Source: Pterobdella sp. o SKG-2022 (Eukaryota > Annelida > Clitellata > Hirudinida > Piscicolidae). Taken from it: a stretch of DNA of 64,000 nt. The stretch covers positions 19,114,589 to 19,178,588 of the forward strand of contig OZ038320.1 of assembly GCA_964035795.1 (NCBI GenBank), given 5' to 3'. The position numbers and the translations under genes are program-made. Below, piece by piece: positions 29,701 to 40,559 of this stretch. The notes below the pieces were generated by a model. The model made no database searches. It had not been told where the DNA came from and worked only from the letters and a program-made list of their open reading frames with translations. Position 1 is the stretch's first letter. Every line of letters begins with the position of its first letter.

Positions 29701-32700
29701 ATATTAAACACTATGATAATTGCGAGAAATCGGGATTGTTGAAATTGAAGCATTTTTGTTATGGCATCAGTTTTTCAATATTATCTCAATTTGACACTCC
29801 ATAAATTGAAAGTAAAAAATGATTAAATCATCGGAATTTTTCTTATAGCCACCACTCTAATAAATGTTTATTTCCATGAGTTTTTACTTTTAAGGTCAAA
29901 GCTGTATTTAGTTTTGATTGCATTAAAATTTTATTTCATAATAAATGCTTTAATTATATTATTGATAGTTCAATTAATTCCAATTTCCAATAAAAAATCT
30001 GTTTAAAAACTACTTCTCAAGTTTAAATCTTTTTTTGCATGAAAACTGATAAATTGGCAAAATTTTGTGAAAATCACGTTTTCATTATTAAGGAAATCTT
30101 GTGAAACGTTTGTGAAGCTTGCTTATGTGCTCGTAATAGCTTCATTTTTAAAATTTTTGCTTTTGTTCAAACACTTTACTATTATTAAATAACATCAAAT
30201 TTCGATTCATGTTTTTCAATTACTTTTCTAAATTTTATTGCAAAATAAAAATGCTATGAAAGTTGGGAATTTAATTAATTGTTCACTTTGGCAAAAATCC
30301 AACTCAAATAGACTTTAACTATTTGCTGAATTACTTTTATGAAACTACTGTGCAGTTTGTGAGAAGAATTGCAAACGTTGCTTTATTATGTTACAACTAA
30401 AAAAGCTATTTTATAACACGATGTGCATGAGTATGGGCTTGGAAGCACGAGATGAAGTGTTGTTTTATTTTAAGTGCATAAAAGCGCTTTAAAAACTTTA
30501 TTGATTCTAAAAGTGAAAATTTAAAATTGATCGATTGGTATTTTTTATTGAATAATTAAATTTTAATTTCAAATTTCACTAAAAAAAACTTTAAAACGTG
30601 TATTCCAATCAAAACTCCTTAAATAAGTGCTTACTGAAAACTCAGCTTTTGATTTTGAATTCTTGCACTTGTGCTTCAATGATAATGCATATTATTCATA
30701 ATATATTCAAATGTGTTGGAAGTGCTCATTTTTGGAACTCCAATTATTTCTTCTTTTTTTCATGCTTTTCATTCGTTTCAACAATATTCTATTTGTGTTT
30801 ATTCAACATAATTTGAGAATTTTATTTGAGATAGTAACATTTGAATATTTTTCAGTATTTTATAATTTCTCAAATTTTATTGAAAAATTTTAATAATGAA
30901 ACTAGAAAATTGTTAATATTCACAAAAACTCATGGGGTGTGTAAACAATTGGAAACATTGTAGTTATAGTGTTACTTAAAGATTTGAAGTTTATTAACCA
31001 CCATAGTATTTTATTCAGAAACAAAAATTGGGTTTTTAGCAAGTTATATTATAGAGAAGTATTTGAATTTCAAATCGGCAATACTCAAAACAGTAACTGG
31101 GTGAATCTTAGCAGGGAAATAAAAGATGAATATTAAATGACTTTGGAGACCACTCGTAAAAACTTGATCATTCACCAATGAAGTAAATATGTGACCTGCA
31201 GATAGAATGAATGTTTCCACAAGGTTTGTCTCATACTATTTACATTCAAGTCCAAAATTCCATGATTCAAAAGAAAATCAATGATGAATTAATTTTTAAA
31301 ACTTCTTAGCACAATTTCGTTTTTTATAATAGACGATATATAAAGCTTCATAAATTTTTGATGAAAATATGCCATAATGTGAGTTGCTAAGAGATGCCTC
31401 TAACATACACCATCCCCTCAGCACCTTCCATTCATTCCTTCCGAAATTGGGTTTTCAATATTTGATAAGAAGTGAAATTTATCTTTTATTTATTAAATTC
31501 ATATTCAATTTAAGTTTATTTGTTTTATTAACTTTTCTTTCACAACAACTTGCGAGTATATTATTCAAGAGGTCACCAAAGCGTACTGTAATTGCCATAT
31601 GTAAATCTTATTCATTTTCAAGCCTTTTTGAAGAAAATTTTAAGTTTTATTGTCAAAAATGTGCACAATTGAATAATGAAAAGAGAAAAAATATTTGAAG
31701 CATGATTTATAGAAAGCAAGAACTGATAGCAAGTGGGGACAGTTAAACCAAACTAAAAGGATTTTTAAAAAATTGAATTGTAAATAATTAATGTAATTTT
31801 TTAAAACAAATGGGGGTTTAGAAATAAAATAATTGGAACTAGTATAACTTTTAAATATTTCTAAAAACATCATTGAAAAACACAATTTTAAGAAAATTCC
31901 AATTCAAATATAACTGAAGGTTTTAGTAATGTAGATTTCTTTAAAAGTTCGTTTAGAAATAAAAATTTGGAGCAGAAGTATATAAAACTTAAAAAAGAAA
32001 AACATAAAAAAATGCTATTCTTATTTCATCTTAATTATATTTAAAATATTGCGAGTTGAAAGAACCATTGCCACAACTAGCTTCTAGTTATTTTTATTCT
32101 CATAACGTGACTGTCAAACGATCTTATATTATTCAGAAGTAATAAAAGATGCAGAGATTAGGAAATCTTAACTTATGGAAAGTTTTATTGAAATTGAAAT
32201 AAGAAAATAGATTTTTAGAAAAGTTTATAGAAATAAGTAGGCCTGAAAACTCGAAAGATATAAAAAAGAGATGTTTTAAAATAACATTTTTCGATAACAC
32301 AAGATGTTTTGATAAATAAAATAGAGAATTTCAATTATCTGAAATTCAATTGAATTAATAGATATTTTTTGAAAAATATAAATCCAAATTAGGCCGGTTT
32401 TTATAGAAATTTATTATGCAAAGCTTCAAGGAATTCTTTGATACATTATTTGCCCGTTGAAGGCTTATTAAAATTTTGAACTCTTATAAAAGCATGGTAT
32501 CATTTAAAAGTTGAAAGCTTTTCATAAACTCATAGATTACTGAAACTCGTTGAAAATACCTAGTTAAATTTCAAATTTAAATAAACAAACTTTATACAAA
32601 AACATGAGCCCAAACTTCATATATGAACAAAGACATTGTATGTTTTTTCAATAATTTGAATTTTATATAGTTTTTCAAATTACGATGAGTTTTTTCAAAA

Positions 32701-33260
32701 AAAGACCTTTATTCAAGAAATACAACTGAAATTAGTTAATACCTTATTATACATTAGCTGATGAGTTATCATAAGATTTTACTTATCGAAAATTTCAGTT
32801 AATTTTGTTGAATAAACTTGTTTTTCAAAAATGGTTTTATATAACTCGTAAAAACTTCATGGAAGGTGAATATAAACCTTAAATACAAAAGTGTATAAAC
32901 TAGTGAATTGGCCACTAATGTTATTAAAATTTCAAACCTCATTCTATTCATTATTGTTTCAGGTATTGGGATTATAAGTATTATTATTGTTGTTTTTTTC
33001 AATAATGATAATATTTTGTTTTTAATCCTTATCAAGAGAAATTTATTATGAAAAAATCTACCTGAATTTTGAAGTGGAGAAGAACATATAGACTGAATGA
33101 AGCAACATAAAACGATGACATTCTTGAGAAATTGTGATGATTTTAATGGCCAATTTGAAAAAAAAGATTTTGTAGCGCATATTTCAGAAGGTTTTTTTGA
33201 GTTTTGATTAGTTGAAATGTAGCTCATAGTTTGAATTGGGTGTGGATTTTGAGAGGGCAT
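3241..33260 (-). CDS. Ddr: Discoidin domain receptor (DDR-type), nine-exon gene with expanded ectodomain and cytoplasmic tail
   Basis: DDRs are single-pass receptors that bind collagen through an N-terminal discoidin domain and signal through a cytoplasmic tyrosine kinase. On the minus strand I see nine exons whose phases join without a break: 33260-33062 (start uncertain), 28235-28133, 23051-22910, 16185-16105, 12444-12297, 10716-8626, 6970-6698, 6381-5871 and 5770-3241. Starting at the Met at 33227 this gives 2014 residues. The predicted order is a hydrophobic leader, a discoidin domain (about 57-210, with the family's four cysteines C57, C101, C202 and C210), a DS-like domain (about 214-909), a juxtamembrane region, a TM helix (about 1146-1171) and an Asn/Lys/Ser-rich tail to the TAA at 3243-3241. 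Known DDRs are roughly 850-900 residues including the kinase. Here the kinase is not seen, either because it lies beyond coordinate 1 or because it is absent. Identity as DDR is firm; the first exon start and the 3' end are not. Confidence 0.88.
5871..6381 (-). CDS. Ddr: DDR exon 8: linker and transmembrane helix
   Basis: The exon starts after GTTACAG| and ends at TTACG|GTTAGA (phase 2). About 140 hydrophilic residues lead into a single very hydrophobic helix, LLFVFLFFLILVIFSTLI with a few more residues, ending in Phe-Leu-Arg. The helix is in the right place for the DDR transmembrane segment. The donor is weak, but an in-frame stop follows within 25 bases, so splicing here is required for the tail to be joined. 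Confidence 0.78.
6698..6970 (-). CDS. Ddr: DDR exon 7: extracellular juxtamembrane region
   Basis: The exon lies between TTGCAG| and CAAACG|GTTTGT and encodes 91 mostly charged residues beginning ENYFIYNTSKEKDDE and ending YEWKDIDNIPN. Its phase fits exons 6 and 8. The segment corresponds to the variable linker between the DS-like domain and the membrane helix. No recognisable motif is present, so its inclusion rests on frame continuity and splice signals. Confidence 0.75.
6971..8625. other. DDR intron 6 (1.65 kb)
   Basis: AT-rich sequence between the donor at 8625 and the acceptor at 6971. A short minus-strand frame (7161-7373) shows no similarity or splice support. I see no other feature. 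Confidence 0.6.
8626..10716 (-). CDS. Ddr: DDR exon 6: DS-like domain with giant low-complexity insertion
   Basis: The exon opens with DGLLSYSCSDGHFAY, matching the DDR start of the discoidin-like (DS-like) domain (DGLLSYTAP). GLGLLTDSI, YQFLAWNKKYIKL and HIVIAFNFDSIKIF follow, in the order expected for this domain. About 420 residues rich in Asn, Lys, Ser and His then intervene before the closing strand LDWLAVSEVAF (family W-x-x-F-S-E-I-x-F). The domain spans roughly 696 residues here, against about 180 in known DDRs, and all of it is in one 2091-bp exon. The donor used is AACG|GTGAAT at 8626/8625 (phase 1). Confidence 0.88.
10717..12296. other. DDR intron 5
   Basis: AT-rich intron between exons 5 and 6 on the minus strand. 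The part near 11,700-12,060 is enriched in short ATCAA/CAATCA words like those at 22,150-22,300. No coding potential is recognised. Confidence 0.6.
12297..12444 (-). CDS. Ddr: DDR exon 5: end of discoidin domain
   Basis: The exon reads VISGNTDTT, then RAIVASSIRIRPY and VCLRFELYGC, the usual closing strand of the DDR discoidin domain with its last two cysteines. The acceptor is CTTTAG|GTT and the donor is AAAAG|GTTGGT (phase 1). The Asn two residues before the penultimate Cys in vertebrate DDRs is Thr here. Confidence 0.93.
12445..16104. other. DDR intron 4, containing a dispersed repeat
   Basis: The intron is 3.66 kb. Between about 14,200 and 15,290 the composition shifts to pyrimidine-rich plus-strand sequence with several overlapping short frames. 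Part of it resembles sequence at 44.44-44.64 kb. The rest is featureless AT-rich DNA. Confidence 0.55.
14880..15180. repeat. Dispersed interspersed repeat, copy A
   Basis: The stretch around 15,057-15,180 matches 44,497-44,632 at several colinear blocks. These include TACATCxxCxAGTTTTCTC, a TCAxCAAGCTC block, and GCTCATCAACTTT followed by CGCAAACT. Two diverged copies 29 kb apart suggest a transposon family I cannot name. Ends are approximate. Confidence 0.5.
16105..16185 (-). CDS. Ddr: DDR exon 4: discoidin domain, middle strand
   Basis: Twenty-seven codons in phase 0 read GREFCPHFVIEYKRS and then RWRRHK. This corresponds to the DDR segment G-x-E-F-x-x-x-Y-x-x-x-Y/W followed by W-x-x-x-x. 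The acceptor is GACCAG|GGA and the donor is GAG|GTGGGT. It carries an additional Cys (C142) that I do not expect from the standard pairing. Confidence 0.9.
16186..22909. other. DDR intron 3 (6.7 kb)
   Basis: Long AT-rich intron. Several plus-strand frames occur (18499-18789 with a hydrophobic segment, 20606-21034, 21585-21983). None has recognisable domains, biased composition or convincing splice partners, so I do not call them genes. The words CAATCA/ATCAAT recur near 22,150-22,300. Confidence 0.5.
22910..23051 (-). CDS. Ddr: DDR exon 3: discoidin domain core
   Basis: Clear DDR signatures are present: LNNDKQGGAWCP (family R-L-D-x-x-x-G-x-G-A-W-C-P), then GEWIQVDLQKL and ITGIETQGRFGDGQ. This short exon is markedly richer in G and C than the surrounding introns. 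The acceptor is CACCAG|A and the donor is CAG|GTAAGC. It supplies 47 full codons. It is the strongest single piece of evidence for the gene's identity. Confidence 0.95.
23052..28132. other. DDR intron 2 (5.1 kb), containing a MITE copy
   Basis: The intron is AT-rich, and 23,300-23,720 is strongly purine-rich on the plus strand, which creates a spurious hydrophobic minus-strand frame. A palindromic MITE lies at about 25,341-25,422. Nothing else is recognised. Confidence 0.55.
25341..25422. mobile_element. Foldback MITE, shortened copy
   Basis: The ends TCAGAACACTAGTTA and TAACTAGTGCTCTGA are inverted repeats. The interior (TACTTGAAAATGTTAC, then AAAAGCTTCGTATCTTA) is the same right half as the larger copy at 45,160-45,279, with most of the left arm deleted. 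The flank after it (AAATTATATTCATTT) also matches the flank of the larger copy. Confidence 0.75.
28133..28235 (-). CDS. Ddr: DDR exon 2: start of discoidin domain
   Basis: The translation begins with the first discoidin Cys, then CQEDLGMVSGRIKD and QLTASSSYN. This matches the DDR opening pattern of Cys, Leu-Gly-Met, Gly-x-Ile-x-Asp and I/L-T-A-S-S. The exon lies between AACAG| and |GTAATC, enters in phase 1 and leaves in phase 2, and joins exon 3 to give ...AMA-R-LNND. The Trp that follows the ASS motif in vertebrate DDR1 and DDR2 is Tyr here. Confidence 0.9.
28236..33061. other. DDR intron 1 (4.8 kb)
   Basis: AT-rich intron between the signal-peptide exon and the first discoidin exon. Short frames such as 29358-29630, 31384-31698 and minus 31640-31885 have no supporting features. 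Confidence 0.5.
33062..33260 (-). CDS. Ddr: DDR exon 1: signal-peptide-like N-terminus
   Basis: An open frame with in-frame Mets at 33260 and 33227 leads to a hydrophobic core, NVIVLCCFIQSICSS, just before a donor (TCAG|GTAGAT) at 33062/33061. The exon ends in phase 1, which exactly fits the two leading bases of the next exon and creates a Glu codon just before the first discoidin cysteine. Both Mets leave an unusually long stretch before the hydrophobic core. The frame stays open up to 33629, so the true start could be further upstream or in another exon. The assignment rests on phase and position and on no family match. Confidence 0.6.
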
Positions 33261-36200
33261 TGCAGATTTTGCATGTCCTTCCTGTTGAAAGACTCTATGC
33301 AAATTAGTCTTCGTGAATAATTTGGTTTGAAGAAAACATTTTCGCTCATCTGATTGAATAAACAAACTAAGTGTTTGTGAAGTTTTTACTACGGTTTTTG
33401 GTTTCTTTTTGTTTTCCGTAAAAGAAATCTTTTGTTGTTTCACACTTTCTTTCAAGAAAAGGACAAAATTTTTTCTTAAATATAGAAAAGTTAATTTTAA
33501 AAATTTGATTAGGAATTCAAAATAAATATTTCTAGATTGGCATTTAATGTAACCATAATTTTGAGTTTTTTTAACTTTTTTCATAAAAATCTTCCAGTTG
33601 GTTGTATGGTTGTTTAAATTTTTCTTCATATTCAGACTTTTAGCTCACTCTTGAATAAATTGTTTCTGTTCAAAAGTTTAGTATAGTATCTACAAAGTTC
33701 CAAGTTATTAACGATGTAAGAAATTAACCTATGAAAAATCCTTAAGAAAGCCTGAGTTTTAACGTTTTAAAGACTGTACTTCACAAAACACAACTTCTAA
33801 AATAAAACTTAATCTTTAAGATAGTTTTTTCATATGATTTAAATAACTGACGATTATTTAAAAATATTATTTTTTTTTTAAATTTTTGTCAAAAAGCTCT
33901 TTCGAGCATATTTTTTCATATCTGGTCCAAACTATGTGGACTGGCGTTTTATATATGCATGTTGTATGCGTGGAAGCTCGTTTCTGTGGGTGTGAGTATA
34001 TATGTTACTATATCTGAGATAAAGTATATAATCATTTGTTTCGAATGTTTTATTCGTCATGAATTCAGTTTCAAAAGTTGTTCATTAATATAATTTTCTA
34101 AATATGTACCATTTAATCATATAATCTGATGTAGTTTGAGTGTATTATAACAATGTTTTTTTGAATCGAAATATGTAAAAAAACTTTATCAATAAATATC
34201 AAAAATGTTAATAAAATTAGAATAAAACAAAAGAATTTGAAAAAAAATTCAAACAAAAATGCTTCCAAGTAAAACTTTTCAGAGACATTTTACAGCTAAA
34301 GTGTTATGCTAAAGCTATACTTACCAAAAATTCTAGCTGATTTTGTTCAATGAATGTACTTTAATTCTTTCATGAATCGACGTTAACAATTTTAAAAAAA
34401 ACTTCAAACTGAAAGTGTTAATTTTCAAAGAGCAATCGACCAAACTGCCTTGCCGTAGTCACCATGTCTCTTTGCTACCTCCTACAAATAATGATTGCAG
34501 AAATTTAACAAAAATATCTTTGTTTTTTTTTAAATTTTTAGAGAACAAATAGCTTAAATCAATAATAATTAGTGCGTTGATGAGAAGCTTGAAAGTGGGC
34601 ATATGCTCCACTAATCCTCTCATTTCTTTCTCTTTTCACTCCATAAAACTTGTTCACAACTTTTTTTAAGCACTTTTTTGACAATTTTTACCTCGAAAAA
34701 TAGTTTTGGTATTGAGTTGTGAATAAATATATGTTTATAACTTTATTGATAGGTTTTTTTATCCTATGTGTATAATTTTTAAGATATAATTTGGTTATTT
34801 ATAAGTTTCAGACTTATTGACATTTTCGTTCAAAACTTTCAAAATTATTCTTTTTAATTTTTTTTTTTTTTAAAAAAACTGAAAGTTTTTTGGATGATTG
34901 CATTTCTAACGAAAACGTCATAAAAATCAACCCTTCCCTTTGAACTGTCTTTTATCTTCAACATATCCTGTACTTTTGGAAAATTCTTCACTAAATCCAT
35001 ATCTAAAATTCATTTTTAATTTCATAAGTTGAAAATATTTTCAAGTTGTATAATAAAAATAAATCACAATTATTTGTCAATTCGAATTATTTGTCAAATC
35101 ATTTGAAGGGATTGCAAGCTACAAAAATCAGATAAAAAAGCCCACTATTATCGAATGACTTTTTCCTCTAAACACGTTTTATTTTTTTTCCAGTTTTTTG
35201 AAAATGTGTACAAAATATGTTATTTTAAATAATCTTTATTTTTTTCTTTTTTTTATATTACCAGTTTGTCAAAAATCTTTCAATAAAAACAACTAGCTCA
35301 AAATAAATAAAAACTGAGATTGCCAAAAATTTTAAGTCATATTCGCAAAAATAAAAATTTATTAGTAGTACTACTCTGTAAAGCAATAATGAGATTTCAA
35401 CTATACTTTAAAGTCAAAGATTAGTCTTTACGATGATTGCATTATTTTTATTGCTTACGACAACATCCTTTAAAAGCCTACAATCTACTCGAAACGATGG
35501 CACCTTGTTCGGAATCAAAAAAGTTTATAAAACAATTCTAGTTATTTGTTTTCAAAAGTTTTCATGCTAAAAATTTTAGGACAGTTTTTTTGCCGCAATT
35601 ATTTTGTTTATTGAAAGCGATTTTCGTTTGTGCTCTGCATTTAAAGTTGTTAATCATTTTTTAACATTTTCGGTAATGTCGCCTAATAAGGAGATAGTTA
35701 TCGTGAGTTATAGCTGTTTTTCTGTCATATTAAGGTATTTTGTACTTACTTCCAAGTGGTTTATATTAAAGTATGAAACGATAATAGAATGTTCTTGACG
35801 CAAAAACCTCACTGACCCTAGTTGGAGCTCTGAAGATAATCGAATTGAAAACATGTAATTTTTCAATTGCTGAAACAATACATCATAATTTGAAGTCAAT
35901 CATTATGAAGTGTCTTTTTTATCTTTTATCAATTTTTCAAAATATCAGCGTATTTCCACATAAAAGTTTTTGAAAATCGTTTCATATTAATTGAAACGTT
36001 GGAACATTTCTAATTGTTATTTTTTCAGAAAAATAAAGTTTTTATTCACAAAATTTTTCCCTTTTTATTTATTGGTTGAAATAAAGCTTGATACTCAGAT
36101 TTACGTTACATAATATATTTTCAACAGTTTCCGTCATAAATGAGAAAAAGTACACAATGAAACAAATCTAATAAATTCGGTCTATGTTTTTAATAGATTG

Positions 36201-39200
36201 TTGTTTTCAAAATAAAATTTAATTTCAAAGCTTGTGAAAGCTGGGTTTTCAAATCAGAACATTCTTCACAGGACAATGTGTTTATATATAAAATTTGATC
36301 CTTACAAGGTAATGTGGAGTTTTGTTAATTGTGATGCAGCATAAATTGGTGTAACCAGTTTGTTTTATGATACTACAGTTAATAGCAAGAAAGATATCTA
36401 GAAGCTATCAAACCGCCACAACTAAATAACATTCTTACACGATAATAAAATAGGCTTCTAATAAAACTGGATTAAAGAGAATAAAAACTAAAAAAAAAGT
36501 AATAAAAAAATAAATTTAAAACAAAATGAATTCCACCTAAAGTTTTTTCAAATATATTTTGGCTCATCAAAAACGTTTGTTTTCAAACTTAATTTTGTAT
36601 CAATTTGAAGGCATCTTATTTTCCAACGTTTAAATATGTGCTGCACATTTCTGCACCCTTAAATTATATTCCACAGTATAGGTACTATTTTGATGCACGC
36701 TTACTATTAGTATCTGTACTCAAATAATTGTGCTAATAGGTTCATCGTTATTATTACCGGTGCTCTCGGCGCGTGTATGGCAAGCTAGAATGAACGAAAT
36801 TCACTGATTTAAATGAATTTTTAAAAAATAGTTAATTTATTATTGATAATTTAAATTTTATTTTTCGATTTTCTCAACATTTTGTTTTTTCTTGTAAAAC
36901 CAAAATCTTAGGGGCGATATGAGTTTTGTCAAATGATTCTTCAAAGGACACAAACGTTTATAATTATATCAGCACATATTTATAATTTTTACTAAATAAA
37001 ATATAAATTAAGTCAGTTAATTAGTGTTTTATATTCAATGAAGATCCTTTTCTGAAAATGTTTCCAAAAAATTGTAATAACTAATAAAAAAGAATGCTTA
37101 CAGCTTCTCGAGGAAAACCTGTATAAATATTTTCAAACTCCGAAGACAACATGAAAGAAGATTTTCGTTTTGTAGAAATCCCACGAGATTACAAGTGACT
37201 TTGCTATTTTTGCCTAATTTTTTTGTATAAAATTTTCAAAGTTTTTTATTTCATTTCTATAAAAAATACTATTGAAGTGGTTTCTTTAAATAAATCACCT
37301 TGTGGGACATCAAAATGTTTTAGTAAAAGTCCCTGGCTTGAAAAATTGTTTCAGAAGATCAAAAATTATAGAAAACTGATGATGATGGAAAAATATAAAA
37401 ATTTTCTTTAAAACTTCTTATTGAAAAACTTAATGATCGCTTAATTCAGTTTGCTTACCTATCTTGCTATTATTGAAGACTCAGTGAAAACAAGAAATGA
37501 AGCTTAAAGAAACTTTTACAGGCATAACTATTCTGGATTTCTTTGAAACTTTTAATAGCTCAGAAAAAAAAACAACAAAAGACTAACAAAAATGGTCGAA
37601 AGTTTAACAGAATAACGTCGTTATAAAACACTTGAATGGTTACTAGACTGTTTGAATCGCCTAAGTCCATCATGCTTCTAAGTGATAAAACATGAACTCA
37701 TGTGGATTTATGTGTTGTGTGTGTTTGTGCACGTGTAAGCGCATTTATAATGTGATTTTATATACAAAAATATTGCGTTTTATTGAGAATCTTTCTCGTA
37801 TGTTATGAAAATTTCTAAAAATCCTTTTTTGAAGTGTTGATAGGCAATTTTCACCTATGGAAACCTTTTCCGAGTCTTATGTGCAATTCCTATATTAAAA
37901 AAACAAAATAACCTACATAAGTGTTTTTATGCGCCTACGTGACTTTGAATAAACTTCGTTAATTTTGGTTACGTGTGGTCAAATAGTGGTACTTTAATTC
38001 TTATGCATTTGAAAATGAATCGGTTTTATGCAGAACTTTTCTTTATTTTCAGCTTTAATATTTTTTTTAGGCGTGTGTTGGTATGAGTCTTTCAGTGCTT
38101 CGAAAATACAGACATTTTGAATAAAAGAAAAGTCTTTAAATAGCATTAAAGATACGGAAGAGCATTCTTTGAAAATTTTTTCAATAAATTAATTGAATGA
38201 AGTTTAGCTTCCTAGTTTTGCCTCATTAATTCAACTTATGGGACTTGAAAGACTATATAGAATATTTCATAACTTTGAAAAACTGCCTACTTAAAATTGA
38301 AATAGTTATTAATTTTTCAGCCAAAAAATTTGATTGAAAAATTTTTTTAATGAGTTGACAAAAACTAAGCCCAAACAAAGAAACATAGGTTTTATAAAAA
38401 CATAAAAAATGTCTCAAAACGGAAGTTACATGCTTGTCATATTATTTAGAGAACTTCTCGATTCAACTTTTCACACAAAATGTTTTTGTCAATGAATTAA
38501 AGTAAGCAACTGAGCGTAAAATGATTTTTTCGCAAAAAATTGTATATTTTCTAAAGCTTTTTCATTGAACTTTTGATACATATTGTTTTTGATTATTGGG
38601 ATCATGTATGTTATAAACTATGTCAACATATATTTCCATGTTATTATTTCACATATAGTTAATAATTATTACTTTTTAATTACTGTTTTTACAAACTTCA
38701 AAAGTTTTTATTTTTCCACTTTTCAACAATATATTCAAAACGATAAAAATGCATTTCTATTTTCATAACATAGTTGAAGCATCTGTTATATTTATTTCCC
38801 CAAGTCTCATTCTTCTCCATTTCTTTTATTTTTTGCTCAAACATTTTTCAATTTTTCTTCTCATATTACTTCCATATGAATCATGCTGGAAAAATTTTAG
38901 GAAGTTATAAATTTTTGATACCATTTTAATCTTGAGACTAAAATTATGTTCACAATTACTTTAATTTCATTAAGCTTCAAAGTATATTATTTCAATTTTC
39001 GGTAGTTTTTAGTAGACTTTTAAAAATTTGTGTAGCTATTAGAAGCTGGAGCAAATAAAAAAAAAAATTTTTTAATTCCTAATAGCCTAATATTTTATGT
39101 TTTTAATAATTTTGATAGCGATGATAAGGTCATTGCTTCTGCACATTTTCAATTTTTGCCAAAAAACTTGAAATGTTTGTTTATATTTAAGAAAAACTTC

Positions 39201-40540
39201 AAATAGCTGAAAAAAAATTTATTTCCCAAACTTAAAATGAGCAGCCTCATCTTCTTCAACTAGTTGCCCCGTAAGTTATTACTAACATTATTTCGTAACG
39301 CAGATTGCTCTCAAAGAGTTTTCTTAATGAAAAAGGCTTTAAATATAGTTAGAAATCTGAACAGCTAAATATGAGTTATTGTGGTTGATGTGTAAAGAGA
39401 TAATTGCGGCCAGACTCTGAATTTATTATGTAAACCGTCAATCAGGCACTGATCACAGCAAGTCTCTGGTTTCCATTTGAAAAATTTTTCATACTTGAGC
39501 TCTTTGGTCAATTTTTACTTTTAGCAGAAACATCATGGAAACGACTTGCAAGTAATAACAATTTTAAAGATATAACCATTGTTCATAGTTATATATTCAT
39601 AGATTTTGGGTTTTATTAATTATACCAATTCGTTTAAAATTAATAATGAATAAAATTAATAAGATATTTAGGAATTGCGAATAAAATATATTATTATTTT
39701 CAAAAAAATTAATTAATATTGAAATCAAATATATTTTCTCAATTTCATTCAATAAATTGATATTTAAAACCGAAAATCCTCATGTTTTAGATAATTATGT
39801 ATGAAAGTTTCATTCATGGAGCATAAATAAAAAGTGGCTTTCTCCGAGTCAATTCCATTACTTTGACAATGATAATGGCTGGTGCACATTTTTAAAAGTT
39901 TGAGTTCCCAAAATTTTCATAGCCAAATAGATATTATGAAGAAATATTTTAGTTTCTTTAATTTAATTATTTTTATAAATATAAAATACTTTTTTAGTCC
40001 TATTTACTATATTTCATTAACAAACGTCAGATGACTCTTTATATCAAGTATCCAATATTCTTTTTAGTTTGCTAATAAATATTTTCAAAATTGCGTTTGT
40101 ATTTTCAAAAGAAAGTAATGAAACGACATAAAGAGAACTTTGGATACAGTAAAAAAACATCACATTATTAACCATAACTATTGATAAAGAAGAGGCGGTT
40201 TTTGTTTATCAAGTAGAAATAATTGTTAGAAAGAAAAAAATGCCAAAAGAAAATTTTATTTGAAAAACTCCGCTTAATGGTCAAACCCTCAATGAAAACT
40301 CAGATCTTCAAAACTTTTTAAAAGCCAATCATTCTTTGAGAATGAAGTTATTAGCTGGCCTAATAGAGGCAAAGTGGTTGGAGATAATAACGTCTGAAAT
40401 GATAAATTCTCTTTCTTTATAATTATAATAAAATATTCTTTCAAAAAAATAACAGTTTCAATTGTGAAATTCCCAAGATAAATTTTTTTCAAAATAAACT
40501 CAATGAATGGAATTTATTTTAATAACAAATAAGATTTTTT
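33261..40540. other. Intergenic region upstream of the DDR gene
   Basis: AT-rich sequence of 7.3 kb with homopolymer tracts (for example T/A runs near 34,860-34,877) and only short frames. It presumably holds the DDR promoter and any 5' untranslated exons, but I can identify neither. The open frame to 33629 upstream of the first DDR exon is unexplained. Confidence 0.5.
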
Positions 40541-40559
40541 TGACCAATAGAGTAGGAGA

